Positions 24,533 through 32,670 of a stretch of 64,000 nt of DNA are shown piece after piece. Position numbers and translations under genes: made by a program. This stretch comes from Bin5 sp965232575 (GTDB lineage Bacteria; Chloroflexota; Anaerolineae; Caldilineales; Caldilineaceae), in NCBI GenBank assembly GCA_965232575.1, contig CBDDPZ010000009.1, positions 434,001 through 498,000 of the forward strand, given 5' to 3'. Below the pieces are notes generated by a model. That model was not told the DNA's origin, did no database searches, and saw only the letters and a list, made by a program, of their open reading frames with translations. Position 1 is the stretch's first letter; every line of letters starts with the position of its first letter.

Positions 24533-27500
24533 ATGCTTCGAATAAAGAGTGTAACCTTAAAGGGCTTCAAAACCTTTGCCCAACAGACCGAATTTGCCTT
24601 CGGTTCTGGCGTAACCGCGATCGTTGGGCCAAATGGGTGCGGCAAAAGCAACGTAGCCGATGCCATCCGCTGGTGTTTAGGCGAACAGAGCTTCGGACTG
24701 CTGCGCTCGAAGAAAACCGTTGACGTCATTTTCTCAGGAAGCGCCAGAAGAGCCAGGCAGGGAATGGCGGCCGTCAGCATCGTCCTCGCCAATGAAGCCG
24801 GCGATCTCAACATCGATTTCAGCGAAGTCGAGATCACGCGCCGGGCCTACCGCGACGGTGATAATGAATACCTGATAAACGGGCAAAAGGTCCGTCTTCA
24901 GGACATTACACAGCTCCTGGGGCCTAGCGGTTTGGGAAGGCGCGCTTACGCGGTGATCGGTCAAGGGCTGATCGACCGAGTGCTCAGCCTGAGACCGGAA
25001 GAAAGGCGGGCTCTCTTCGAGGAAGCCGCAGGCATCACCGGCTATCAGCAGAAACGATCCGCCGCCTTGCGCCGGCTGGAGGCAACGCAACTTAACCTCG
25101 ACCGCGTCCGCGACGTTCTGACTGAGCTTTCCCCCCGTCTAACCAGCCTCAAGCGTCAGGCGGAACGGGCCCTCGAAAGGCTCCAGATCGAAACTGACCT
25201 GAAGGACCTGCTCCAAATCTGGTACGGCTATCAGTGGCATCGCACGCTCAGCGACCTCTCGGAAGCTCGTCAAAGAGCCGAGCGCGACCAGAATTCCACC
25301 CATGCTCAACGTGAACGGTTGGACGAAATCCATGCCAAACTGGACCAACTACGCCTTCGCCAGACCAGGTTGCGCGCCGAACAGAGCAAACGCAATCAGA
25401 TCAGCGAAGCCCGTCACCGCCGAGCTGCAGAAGTAATCCGCCGCCTTGCCGTGTCTCAGGAACGGCTCAGCCAGGCCGTCGCCCGTCAGGAAGACCTCAA
25501 GAGTGAATGCAGCCGGCTGCAAGCAGAAAGAGAGGCTGTACATCGGCGGTTGGAAGCTCTCGGTGTCGAAGTTGAACGTGTCCAGGAACGGCGAAACGCC
25601 TGTCAGCAGGCTCTTGAGCGCCTCCAGATTCAACTGGCTGAACGAGAAAGAGAGCAAAGCGCCGCCCAGGAGCGCTGGCGGGAGGATGTGGCAGCTTTGC
25701 GCAAAGTGGAAAATCAGAACGCCGATCTTCGCAGCCGGCTGGAGCAGCTGATTGAAAGACGCGCTGCCCTCAAGGGGAGTTTGACCCAATTCCAGGCGGA
25801 AATCCATCGGCGCAGCGATGCGGCCCAAAAGGCTGCGGAGACTTTGATCGCTCTGGAGGCTGAAAACGCTGCACGCAGCGTTCAGATCGAAGCTGCTCAG
25901 TCCGAGATCGCCGTGCTCACGGATTCCATCGAAGTCGGCATGGTTGCCCTTCGCGCCGTGGAAGAGGATAGGAACCGGGAACAGCGCGAAGTCGAGCGCT
26001 TACAGACTCGTCTCGACTTACTGCAGCCGGTTCGCGGTAAGGGAACCGTTTATGCCAGCGCCGTTAGCTCCATACTGCTAGCGTCGCAACAGGGCCGCCT
26101 GAATGGAATTATGGGCACCGTAGCCTCGCGAATTCAGGTTCCGGCCCGACTGGAAAGGGCCATTGAAGTTGCCTTGGGAGCCGCCCTGCAAAACGTGATC
26201 GCTGAGACGTGGCAGGACGCGCAAGGGGCCATCGAATTCCTGAAGAGCGCGGATGCCGGACGCGCCACGTTCCTCCCCCTAGACCGCCTGCGGTCGCGCG
26301 GTCCTATCCCGGCGCCCACTTCCAACGGAATTCTTGGAAACGCTGTAAGGTCCGTCCGGTTCGATTCTGAAGTAGCGCCTGCAATCCACCATCTCTTGCA
26401 GCGAGTCTGGATCGCTCACGACTTGTCGGCGGCCCGCCACGCCCTTGACGAGCATTCGGTTAGTTCGAGAAACGGCCGCCGCCCCAGCGGACGGGCTTCC
26501 GACTTTGTCGCATTGCCTACCGTCGTCACTCTGGAAGGGGAGATCATTCGATCCAGCGGCGCCGTCACCGGAGGCAACGACGGCAGCCGGCAACGGAGGT
26601 CAGTCCTGGCCTGGGAAAGGGAAGCTCGCGAACTGCCCGCCGAACTGAATCGCGCTATGGGACAGGCTCGTCAGGCAGCGGAAAAGACCCAAGCAACCCG
26701 GCATGAGGTCGAGGAGCAGACCCGGAAGAGAGCGCAGCTCGAAAAACAGCGGCAGCAGCTTCTTCGCGATGGGCAGCGGCGGCAGTCCGAGTTGGAGAGG
26801 GCCAGGCTGCACGCCGCCCAGGCCCGGCAGGAAGCCGCATGGCAGCTGCAGGTTCTCGATCAGAGAAAAGCCGACCTGGCAAGCTTGGACTCAAAGGAAG
26901 AGCAGATCAGAGCGGCCCTGAAAAAGGGCGCCCATACTCTGGATGCCGCCCGTGAACGGGCCAGGTTGTCCGAACAGGCGGCCCAAACCAGTCAGGATGA
27001 GATGCTCCGTCAGCTGGCAGACCTGCGCGCAGAGGCCGCCGCCGCCCAGGAGAATCTGATAAGCCGGCGCGCACTCGAAGCCGAACATAGGCGGTCTCGT
27101 GAACAGATCGACAGCCAGCTCTACGCCCGGTCTGAAAGGCAATCTGAGCTTCTTCAGGAAACAGAACAGTTGCGTTGCGAAATCGACCGAGCATCTACTG
27201 AGGAAAGTGAACTGCAGGCAGAAGGGAGCGCACATCAGCAGACGACTGCTGATATGGAAGCTGAGTTGAGGCAATTGGACCGGGATCTGGCTCGCACAGA
27301 GGAAGAAGAACGAGCCTGCCAGCAACTGGTTCTGCAGTCTGAATCAGACTGGAATACCTCCCGGCTCGCTTTGCAGCGGACGGAAGATCGCCTGGAAACC
27401 CATCGTCGCGAGATCCGCCAGGACTTCGGCCTCGCGGATATGGAAGAGGCTGCCGGTCTGGCCTACCAACCTCCCCTTCCGCTGCAGGCGCTTGTAGCCC

Positions 27501-28228
27501 AACTGCCCGTCGTCCAGGATCTGCCTGCAGGATTGAAGGATGACGTCAGGGAAACCCGGGCACGCGTTAGGCGGTTGAGCAATGTCAACCCGGAGGCGCC
27601 CCAGGAGTACGAAGAGGTTGCCAACCGCTATAGCTTCCTCCAGAACCAGTCAGATGACCTTGAAAAGGCGGCCGGTGACTTGAAGCGGATCATAAGCGAA
27701 TTGGACATTCGAATGGAGGGTGACCTGCGTCGAACCTTCGACGCTGTCTCAACTGAATTCGTGAATTTCTTCAAGCTGCTTCTCCAGGGAGGTACGGCAC
27801 AGCTCTCAATGACCGATCCCGCCGACATACTCAATACCGGTGTGGAGATCTACGCCCGCCTCCCAGGCAAGCGTACCCAGAGCCTGGACCTCCTCTCAGG
27901 AGGCGAGCGCTCTTTGACAGCATGTGCCCTGGTGTTCGCCATCCTCCGCGTCAGCCCCACTCCGTTCTGCGTGCTCGATGAGGTGGATGCTACGCTTGAC
28001 GAGGCAAACGTCGACAGGCTCCGATCCGCTATGGACCTCCTGCGCGAACGGACCCAGTTCATCGTTATCACCCACAACCGGCGTACCCTCGAAATCGCCA
28101 ACAACATATACGGCATCACAATGGGTGATGACGGTGTCAGCAGGGTCATAAGTCTGAGACTGGAGAGAGACAAACTGCACGCTATCGAGGAGGAAGAAAG
28201 TGGGCCAGTGTCCCTTGTTGCAATGTGA
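24533..28228 (+). CDS. smc: Chromosome segregation protein SMC
   Basis: A 1231-residue SMC ATPase. Walker A GPNGCGKSN is at residues 32-40, followed by long coiled coil, a hinge from about residue 503 to 680 (starting GTVYASAVSSILL), return coiled coil and the C-terminal head. The head has the signature LSGGERSLTA near 1120 and Walker B PFCVLDEVDATLDEANVD near 1147. The dimer extrudes DNA loops and, with ScpA/ScpB, organises and segregates chromosomes. No scpA or scpB is adjacent. A TACAAT hexamer 6 bases before the ATG suggests a leaderless transcript. The length is normal for bacterial SMC. Confidence 0.97.
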   Translation: MLRIKSVTLKGFKTFAQQTEFAFGSGVTAIVGPNGCGKSNVADAIRWCLGEQSFGLLRSKKTVDVIFSGSARRARQGMAAVSIVLANEAGDLNIDFSEVEITRRAYRDGDNEYLINGQKVRLQDITQLLGPSGLGRRAYAVIGQGLIDRVLSLRPEERRALFEEAAGITGYQQKRSAALRRLEATQLNLDRVRDVLTELSPRLTSLKRQAERALERLQIETDLKDLLQIWYGYQWHRTLSDLSEARQRAERDQNSTHAQRERLDEIHAKLDQLRLRQTRLRAEQSKRNQISEARHRRAAEVIRRLAVSQERLSQAVARQEDLKSECSRLQAEREAVHRRLEALGVEVERVQERRNACQQALERLQIQLAEREREQSAAQERWREDVAALRKVENQNADLRSRLEQLIERRAALKGSLTQFQAEIHRRSDAAQKAAETLIALEAENAARSVQIEAAQSEIAVLTDSIEVGMVALRAVEEDRNREQREVERLQTRLDLLQPVRGKGTVYASAVSSILLASQQGRLNGIMGTVASRIQVPARLERAIEVALGAALQNVIAETWQDAQGAIEFLKSADAGRATFLPLDRLRSRGPIPAPTSNGILGNAVRSVRFDSEVAPAIHHLLQRVWIAHDLSAARHALDEHSVSSRNGRRPSGRASDFVALPTVVTLEGEIIRSSGAVTGGNDGSRQRRSVLAWEREARELPAELNRAMGQARQAAEKTQATRHEVEEQTRKRAQLEKQRQQLLRDGQRRQSELERARLHAAQARQEAAWQLQVLDQRKADLASLDSKEEQIRAALKKGAHTLDAARERARLSEQAAQTSQDEMLRQLADLRAEAAAAQENLISRRALEAEHRRSREQIDSQLYARSERQSELLQETEQLRCEIDRASTEESELQAEGSAHQQTTADMEAELRQLDRDLARTEEEERACQQLVLQSESDWNTSRLALQRTEDRLETHRREIRQDFGLADMEEAAGLAYQPPLPLQALVAQLPVVQDLPAGLKDDVRETRARVRRLSNVNPEAPQEYEEVANRYSFLQNQSDDLEKAAGDLKRIISELDIRMEGDLRRTFDAVSTEFVNFFKLLLQGGTAQLSMTDPADILNTGVEIYARLPGKRTQSLDLLSGGERSLTACALVFAILRVSPTPFCVLDEVDATLDEANVDRLRSAMDLLRERTQFIVITHNRRTLEIANNIYGITMGDDGVSRVISLRLERDKLHAIEEEESGPVSLVAM

Positions 28229-28355
28229 TCATGACGAATCCAGGCGACCGAATTGACCATTTGAATTGCGCCGCAGCCTGCCGCTCTACCTGATGCATTG
28301 CATTGTTCCGGGCCCGTATTGCCCTGTACCTTCTGCGCGATAATTGCTTTCCCTC

Positions 28356-28383
28356 TTGCCAGCCAATACGGAAACTGTATAAT
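28356..28383 (+). promoter_or_regulatory. Sigma70-like promoter for the DUF4399-cytochrome gene
   Basis: TTGCCA (28356-28361), a 16-base spacer and a perfect TATAAT (28378-28383). The sequence ACTGTATAAT recurs 12 bases downstream (second TATAAT at 28390-28395). The predicted start near 28390 gives a leader of about 215 bases containing the dispersed repeat hairpin. Confidence 0.6.
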
Positions 28384-28421
28384 GAACTGTATAATGCCGT
28401 GTGGGAAATCGCCAATCGACA

Positions 28422-28534
28422 GCGGGTGTACGCCAGATTTGGGGGCGCCTCACTGGGATCGCGGGCGTCTCGCCCGCAGCCTGTGCAGTTGGACAGAGGC
28501 AGCCAGAAACTCACCCCCCTTTGGACTGCACCCA
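28422..28534 (+). repeat. Dispersed ~110-bp repeat, copy 2
   Basis: Nearly identical to 15784-15894, with the same GCGGGCG-TCT-CGCCCGC hairpin and the same CTGTGCAGTTGGACAGAGGC tail. It lies between the promoter at 28356 and the start codon at 28605, so it should be transcribed as part of the leader. Confidence 0.85.
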
Positions 28535-28604
28535 TCGACAGCCGGCAAACTGCCAGTTGTTAATGTAATATGGACAGCGAAACTTACTCCGACGGAGCGT
28601 ATCA

Positions 28605-30926
28605 ATGAACAGAGTTCACCCCTTGATCCGAGTTGGCGGCCCAATTCTGGGCCTTCTCATACTAATCTATGCCATCAACTCGGCGGTCGATGCTTTCCGT
28701 GCCGATCTGAAGTCGGCTCGCGACGCTGAACGGGAAGCGACCCTCGCCGCAGTCAAGGCCGAATCGGAACAGGAGGCTGAAGAGGAGGCGACCCCTGAAG
28801 CTCCGTCCCAGGACGAAGAGGTCCGGGAGGAAACCATTCCACCGGACGTTTTCTTCCGGCAGCCAACCAACAACGCCATCGTACCCCTCACTTTCGTCGT
28901 GAAAATGGGCGCCGTAGGCGTGACGGTTGACCCGTCAGGCGAGGCTATCCCCGGATCAGGGCACATGCACATTCTCGTGGATACCGATTTCATTCCTGAC
29001 GGCGAGATTATCCCGACAGACGAGCAGCATCTCCATTACGGCGACGGCTCTCTTGAGGCAGAACTGACACTGTCGCCCGGCGAGCACACTCTGCATCTGC
29101 AATTCGCCGACGGTCTCCACACTGCCTTGGAAGGCGACCAGTACCGCGACACGATTGTTGTCTTCGTTGAAGAAGGCGCGCCTGACCAATCTGTGGCCTT
29201 CTTTGATCCTCTCGACGGCACGACCGTATCATCACCGTTTGAAGTCGTGATGACGGCAACCGGCCTCGTCGTCGAACCGTCCGGTGAAGTCAATGATGAC
29301 GCCGGACATTTTCACATCCTCGTCGACACCGATTTCGTCCCCGTTGGGGAAATCATCCCCACCGATGAACAGCACCTCCACTACGGCAAAGGCCAGACAG
29401 CCATTTCACTCGAACTCGAGCCCGGCGAGCACACCCTGCGCCTCCAATTCGCTGACGGTCTCCACACTGCCTTGGACGGTGACCAGTACCGCGACACCAT
29501 CACCGTCGTCGTCGAAGAGGGTGACCAGACGCCGTCGGTAAACTTTGAAACGCCCGCCGACGGCGTGACCGTTTCGTCACCATTTGAGGTCGTTATGGCG
29601 GCAACCGGCCTCATCGTCGAACCGTCTGGCGAAGTCAACGACGGCGCAGGCCATTTCCACATCCTCATCGATACCGACTTCGTACCTGCAGGCCAGGTCA
29701 TCCCCACCGACGATCAGCACCTTCATTACGGCCAGGGCCAGACAGCCATCTCGCTCGAACTTGAACCTGGCGAGCACACCCTGCGCCTGCAATTCGCCGA
29801 CGGAGCCCACACCGCACTGGAAGGCGACCAATACCGCGACACCATTACCGTCGTCGTCAAAGAAGGCACAGTGACCCCGTCAGTTGGCTTTGAACTGCCC
29901 GCTGACGGCGCTACCGTTTCTTCAAGATTCAAAGTCGTAATGGCAGCTGCCGGCCTCGTGGTTGAGCCCTCCGGCGAGATTAACGAAGGGGCCGGGCACT
30001 TCCACATCCTCATCGATACCGACTTCGTACCTGCAGGCCAGGTCATCCCCACTGACGACCAGCACCTCCACTACGGCAAAGGCCAGCAGACGGTCTACCT
30101 TGAACTTGGACCCGGCGAGCACACCCTGCGCCTGCAATTCGCCGACGGAGCCCACACCGCACTGGAAGGCGACCAATACCGCGACACCATTACCGTCGTC
30201 GTCGAAGAAGGCACAGTGACCCCGTCAGTTGGCTTTGGACTGCCCGCCGACGGCGCTACCGTTTCGTCACCGTTTGATGTCGTTATGGCCTCCGCCGGCC
30301 TTGTGGTCGAGCCCTCCGGCGAGATCAACGAGGGTGCCGGACACTTCCATATCCTCGTCGATACTGACTTCGTCCCTGCAGGCCAGGTCATCCCTACCGA
30401 CGACTGGCATCTCCATTACGGCCAGGGCCAGACAGCCGTCTCGCTCGAACTTGAACCTGGCGAGCACACCCTGCGCCTGCAATTCGCCGACGGAGCCCAC
30501 ATCGCACTGGAAGGTGACCAGTACCGCGACACCATCACCGTCGTCGTCGAAGCGGTCCGGTCAACTGAACAAGGGTCTTCAACCTCCGGTCAGCTGGCAC
30601 AGGAAACAATAGACCTCGCCATCGAGGCCATGACCAGGACGGGCTGTAACAGTTGCCATGTAACCACTGGACTTCCCGAGGTAGACGCGGCCATGCTTGG
30701 TCCCGCCCAGACAAACTTGGGCGCGATTGCTGGCACCCGTCGCGAAGGCTATACCGCCGAGGAGTACCTTCGGGAGGCCATTCTCGAGCCGAGCGCATTT
30801 ATCGTCGAAGAATGTCCCCTCGGACAGTGCCTCCAGGTGATGCCGGAAAATTACGGCGAGCTCCTGACCGAAGAAGAATTAGACGCCATCGTTGCCTACC
30901 TCCTGTCCCTCAAAACGGAGGAGTAG
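28605..30926 (+). CDS. Membrane-anchored protein with five tandem DUF4399 domains and a C-terminal cytochrome c domain
   Basis: A 773-residue protein. Residues 8-28 are a hydrophobic signal anchor, followed by a charged Glu/Ala-rich linker (29-78). Five repeats of exactly 115 residues follow (about 82-190, 197-305, 312-420, 427-535, 542-650). Each has HFHIL(V/I)DTDF (HMHILVDTDF in repeat 1), (Q/W)HLHYG, GEHTL and HTAL-like His-bearing segments characteristic of DUF4399. The C-terminus has one heme c motif CNSCH (681-685) and a likely distal Met ligand in VMPENY (746). The domains should be extracytoplasmic. A role in metal or heme binding or in electron transfer is inference. Repeats 2-5 are also very alike at DNA level. 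A GGAG-type ribosome site precedes the ATG. Confidence 0.88.
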   Translation: MNRVHPLIRVGGPILGLLILIYAINSAVDAFRADLKSARDAEREATLAAVKAESEQEAEEEATPEAPSQDEEVREETIPPDVFFRQPTNNAIVPLTFVVKMGAVGVTVDPSGEAIPGSGHMHILVDTDFIPDGEIIPTDEQHLHYGDGSLEAELTLSPGEHTLHLQFADGLHTALEGDQYRDTIVVFVEEGAPDQSVAFFDPLDGTTVSSPFEVVMTATGLVVEPSGEVNDDAGHFHILVDTDFVPVGEIIPTDEQHLHYGKGQTAISLELEPGEHTLRLQFADGLHTALDGDQYRDTITVVVEEGDQTPSVNFETPADGVTVSSPFEVVMAATGLIVEPSGEVNDGAGHFHILIDTDFVPAGQVIPTDDQHLHYGQGQTAISLELEPGEHTLRLQFADGAHTALEGDQYRDTITVVVKEGTVTPSVGFELPADGATVSSRFKVVMAAAGLVVEPSGEINEGAGHFHILIDTDFVPAGQVIPTDDQHLHYGKGQQTVYLELGPGEHTLRLQFADGAHTALEGDQYRDTITVVVEEGTVTPSVGFGLPADGATVSSPFDVVMASAGLVVEPSGEINEGAGHFHILVDTDFVPAGQVIPTDDWHLHYGQGQTAVSLELEPGEHTLRLQFADGAHIALEGDQYRDTITVVVEAVRSTEQGSSTSGQLAQETIDLAIEAMTRTGCNSCHVTTGLPEVDAAMLGPAQTNLGAIAGTRREGYTAEEYLREAILEPSAFIVEECPLGQCLQVMPENYGELLTEEELDAIVAYLLSLKTEE
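28848..30554 (+). repeat. Five in-frame 345-bp tandem repeats encoding DUF4399 domains
   Basis: The 345-base period equals the 115-residue protein period. The first unit is the most divergent. Units 3 to 5 share long blocks of almost identical sequence, including silent positions, which suggests recent duplication or gene conversion. Confidence 0.85.
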
Positions 30927-30957
30927 TCAGCAGGCCTCTTCTCCCAACAAAAGAAAA

Positions 30958-30987
30958 TCCCCTGACGTCGCATTAGACGTCAGGGGA
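30958..30987 (-). terminator. Strong 12-bp hairpin, intrinsic terminator best fitting the minus strand
   Basis: TCCCCTGACGTC (30958-30969) pairs perfectly with GACGTCAGGGGA (30976-30987) around a 6-base loop. Read on the minus strand the stem is followed by ATTTTCTTTTG, a usable T-tract for the small gene at 31078-31299. Read on the plus strand, after the cytochrome gene, the T-tract is poor, although the stem may still act in both directions. Confidence 0.7.
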
Positions 30988-31077
30988 AATCAGACCTGAT
31001 TCTGATGTGCCTGTTCCCGTTCTGGCTTCTTCCTCCCGGATACGGTCAGGTCTCTTTCCGGCCGCCCTCTAAAACTC

Positions 31078-31299
31078 TTACCCGGAGATTACCAGAAGCA
31101 GCACCCAGAGAAAGCTGATTGAGCTTACGATGCTCACAGCCATCGCCAAGAAAAACTTCGGACTGTAGTTCTGCCTCAGGCGGAGGGACGGCTGCCACTT
31201 TACGGGCAACATCGACCTGGACTTTACCGGCAACAGCGCGCCCGAGCGGCTCCTGCTCTTCTTTGGCGTAAATCGTGGAAAAGCGGCTTCGTAGGTCAT
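31078..31299 (-). CDS. Small C-terminally anchored membrane protein, 73 residues
   Basis: The first 45 residues are basic and Ser/Pro-rich (MTYEAAFPRFTPKK...). The last 25 form one hydrophobic span (FFLAMAVSIVSSISFLWVLLLV), giving a tail-anchored layout. AAGGAGAG sits about 7 bases before the ATG. A near-consensus minus-strand promoter lies upstream (31352-31380) and a terminator downstream (30958-30987), which together argue for a real gene. An overlapping ORF in another frame has no such support. No family was recognised. Confidence 0.7.
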   Translation of the reverse strand: MTYEAAFPRFTPKKSRSRSGALLPVKSRSMLPVKWQPSLRLRQNYSPKFFLAMAVSIVSSISFLWVLLLVISG

Positions 31300-31351
31300 G
31301 GCTGCTCTCCTTACCGAATGATTGCGAAATAAATCCGAAATGATACAACTG

Positions 31352-31380
31352 ATTATACACGATAAATGTTCAGTTGTCCA
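31352..31380 (-). promoter_or_regulatory. Sigma70-like promoter of the 73-residue membrane protein gene
   Basis: On the minus strand: TGGACA (31375-31380), a 17-base spacer and a perfect TATAAT (31352-31357). The predicted start near 31345 leaves a leader of about 46 bases before ATG 31299, which includes the AAGGAGAG ribosome site. Confidence 0.7.
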
Positions 31381-31435
31381 TACCTGAAATGAGAATACCA
31401 CATCTGCAAACACGATGCAAATTGGCAATTTCGCC

Positions 31436-31609
31436 GGGGTGTACGCCAGATTTGGGGGCGCCTCACTGGGTTTGCGCTGCCAGCGACACCACGAGACCAG
31501 CTGGCCTGCAAGCCCCTGCTGGACAGCGCAAAGTCGCGGGCGTCTCGCCCGCAGCCTGTGCAGTTGGACAGAGGCAGCCGGAAACTCGCCCCCATTTTGA
31601 ATCGCACCC
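31436..31609 (+). repeat. Dispersed repeat, copy 3, interrupted by a 62-63-base insertion
   Basis: Both ends match copies 1 and 2, including the GCGGGCG-TCT-CGCCCGC hairpin and the GTTGGACAGAGGC tail. The match breaks after CACTGGG at 31470 and resumes at TCGCGGG near 31534. The intervening segment is a separate palindromic insert. Confidence 0.85.
31471..31533. mobile_element. Miniature palindromic insert with 9-bp terminal inverted repeats
   Basis: TTTGCGCTG (31471-31479) is the exact reverse complement of CAGCGCAAA (31524-31532), and inner bases CAGC/GCTG extend the pairing. It interrupts copy 3 of the dispersed repeat and is absent from copies 1 and 2. It is too short to encode anything. 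A MITE-like or REP-like origin is inferred. Confidence 0.55.
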
Positions 31610-31793
31610 ATTTCGCCGCAGTATCGCCCTCTGAACGGCGTCAATGTAACCCGGCCAAACTGTTCTGCCTCCCGGTCATCGAAATTGCCGACTCGAATCA
31701 TTCGACTGGATACGCGGCCGAAAAGCTGTTAACTGGGAGTCGTCCTTCCTGACATGCTATCCAGCAATTGACGATCCCTCGCCCTGCCGCTCG

Positions 31794-32102
31794 TCAGAGA
31801 GGCCAGGAATCTTCCTCTTCCTGCACGTCACCCTCTTCATCATCGAGTTCCGGGTCGCCATCGTCTACCCCATAAAGACTCTCATCCAGGTCGTCTTCGA
31901 AAATCGATTCATCCTCCAGCCACTCATACTCATCTTCGTTCTTGTCGGTAGCTGCGCCCGTGCCTGCCAAGGAGTCCGCAATCTCGATTTCATCGAAAGT
32001 TATGCACGAAAGTGTTACCGGATCCAACTCAATTTCATCGGCGTCACACCATCCATTCAACCAAAAATTACAACGCTTCTGCGGGCAGCGCACCCGGCTC
32101 AT
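31794..32102 (-). CDS. Small Cys-motif protein with a strongly acidic C-terminus
   Basis: A 102-residue protein. The first 35 residues hold a Cys pattern C-x4-C-x7-C-x13-C with conserved-looking aromatic residues (RCNFWLNGWCDADEIELD), suggestive of a small zinc-binding or DUF1540-like module. The last 60 residues are mostly Asp and Glu. GGAGGA lies 6 bases before ATG 32102; an ATG at 32117 would place that site inside the gene. A strong promoter is found at 32198-32225. Function unknown. Confidence 0.75.
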   Translation of the reverse strand: MSRVRCPQKRCNFWLNGWCDADEIELDPVTLSCITFDEIEIADSLAGTGAATDKNEDEYEWLEDESIFEDDLDESLYGVDDGDPELDDEEGDVQEEEDSWPL

Positions 32103-32670
32103 TTGGAGTCCTCCCACATGGCGGGCTCATGGGGCCGCGCATGAATGACATAATGCCCTTACAGAACGCGCCCTCACACGTTTGATCGATAACTTCGAGT
32201 ATAGCAGAAAATCCCCGCCCGTCAATCGTTTTTGGAACTTTTTGTCCTAACTTTTGTATGACTCACTGGTTAACGCGCTTGGATTCTGCCTCTTTCAGCT
32301 CGCGATCGTGCAGAATTGCCCCGATTTCGGAACCAAAAGGGCGCCATTTCACTGTTCTTCATGATGGGACGCCAGTGGGCGAAGACGCCCCTCCCCTCGG
32401 ATCCCAGGCCTCGCCGCCAGTACGTCGCCATTCTCACAGGTCGGCTAGGCAACCGGAAGCGCTACGCCTCCGCAACAGTTAACTCGCTCTTCAAATCCTC
32501 CACAATCGAGCCGGAGCGCGACTAACACCTATCTCCTTTGCCCTGCAGTGCGCCATGCATGGCGCCAAACACGGAAACCTCCACGCCAGAACCACGTACT
32601 ATCCTATATCAGGGTACCAAACGTCCGTTGCGCATTGACCGAAATCTGATCATCCATTTGGGGAACCTCC
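32103..32670. other. Divergent intergenic region, 568 bases
   Basis: Contains the minus-strand promoter at 32198-32225 and, at the right end, the upstream region of the YccF-like gene. Short ORFs at 32258-32525 have no ribosome site or recognisable product. No RNA gene was recognised. Confidence 0.5.
32198..32225 (-). promoter_or_regulatory. Sigma70-like promoter of the acidic Cys-motif gene
   Basis: On the minus strand: TTGACG (32220-32225), a 16-base spacer and TATACT (32198-32203). The predicted start near 32191 gives a leader of about 90 bases before ATG 32102. Confidence 0.7.

Larger units (their letters stand above)
28229..28604. other. Regulatory/repeat-bearing spacer between smc and the DUF4399-cytochrome gene
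   Basis: The 376 bases contain a good plus-strand promoter (28356-28383), a near-duplicate TATAAT 12 bases further on (28390-28395) and copy 2 of the dispersed hairpin repeat, which would lie in the 5' untranslated part of the downstream mRNA. No gene is seen. Confidence 0.6.
31300..31793. other. Spacer with promoter and a disrupted dispersed repeat
   Basis: 494 bases between two minus-strand small genes. It holds the promoter of the 73-residue gene and copy 3 of the dispersed repeat with its inserted palindrome. ORFs through the repeat are by-products of it. Nothing else was recognised. Confidence 0.6.

Noticed and set aside
24124..24837. Minus-strand ORF of 237 codons across the smc start
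   Set aside because: It is antisense to the SMC Walker A region and to the preceding spacer, has no ribosome site and shows no family features.
28848..30554. Regular 345-base repeats as a possible CRISPR or satellite array
   Set aside because: The repeats are in frame within one coding gene, far too long for CRISPR, and encode a conserved domain.
31046..31360. Minus-strand ORF of 104 codons overlapping the 73-residue gene
   Set aside because: It is in another frame, and its start lies upstream of the predicted transcription start near 31345. The 73-residue frame has the ribosome site and a sensible membrane span.
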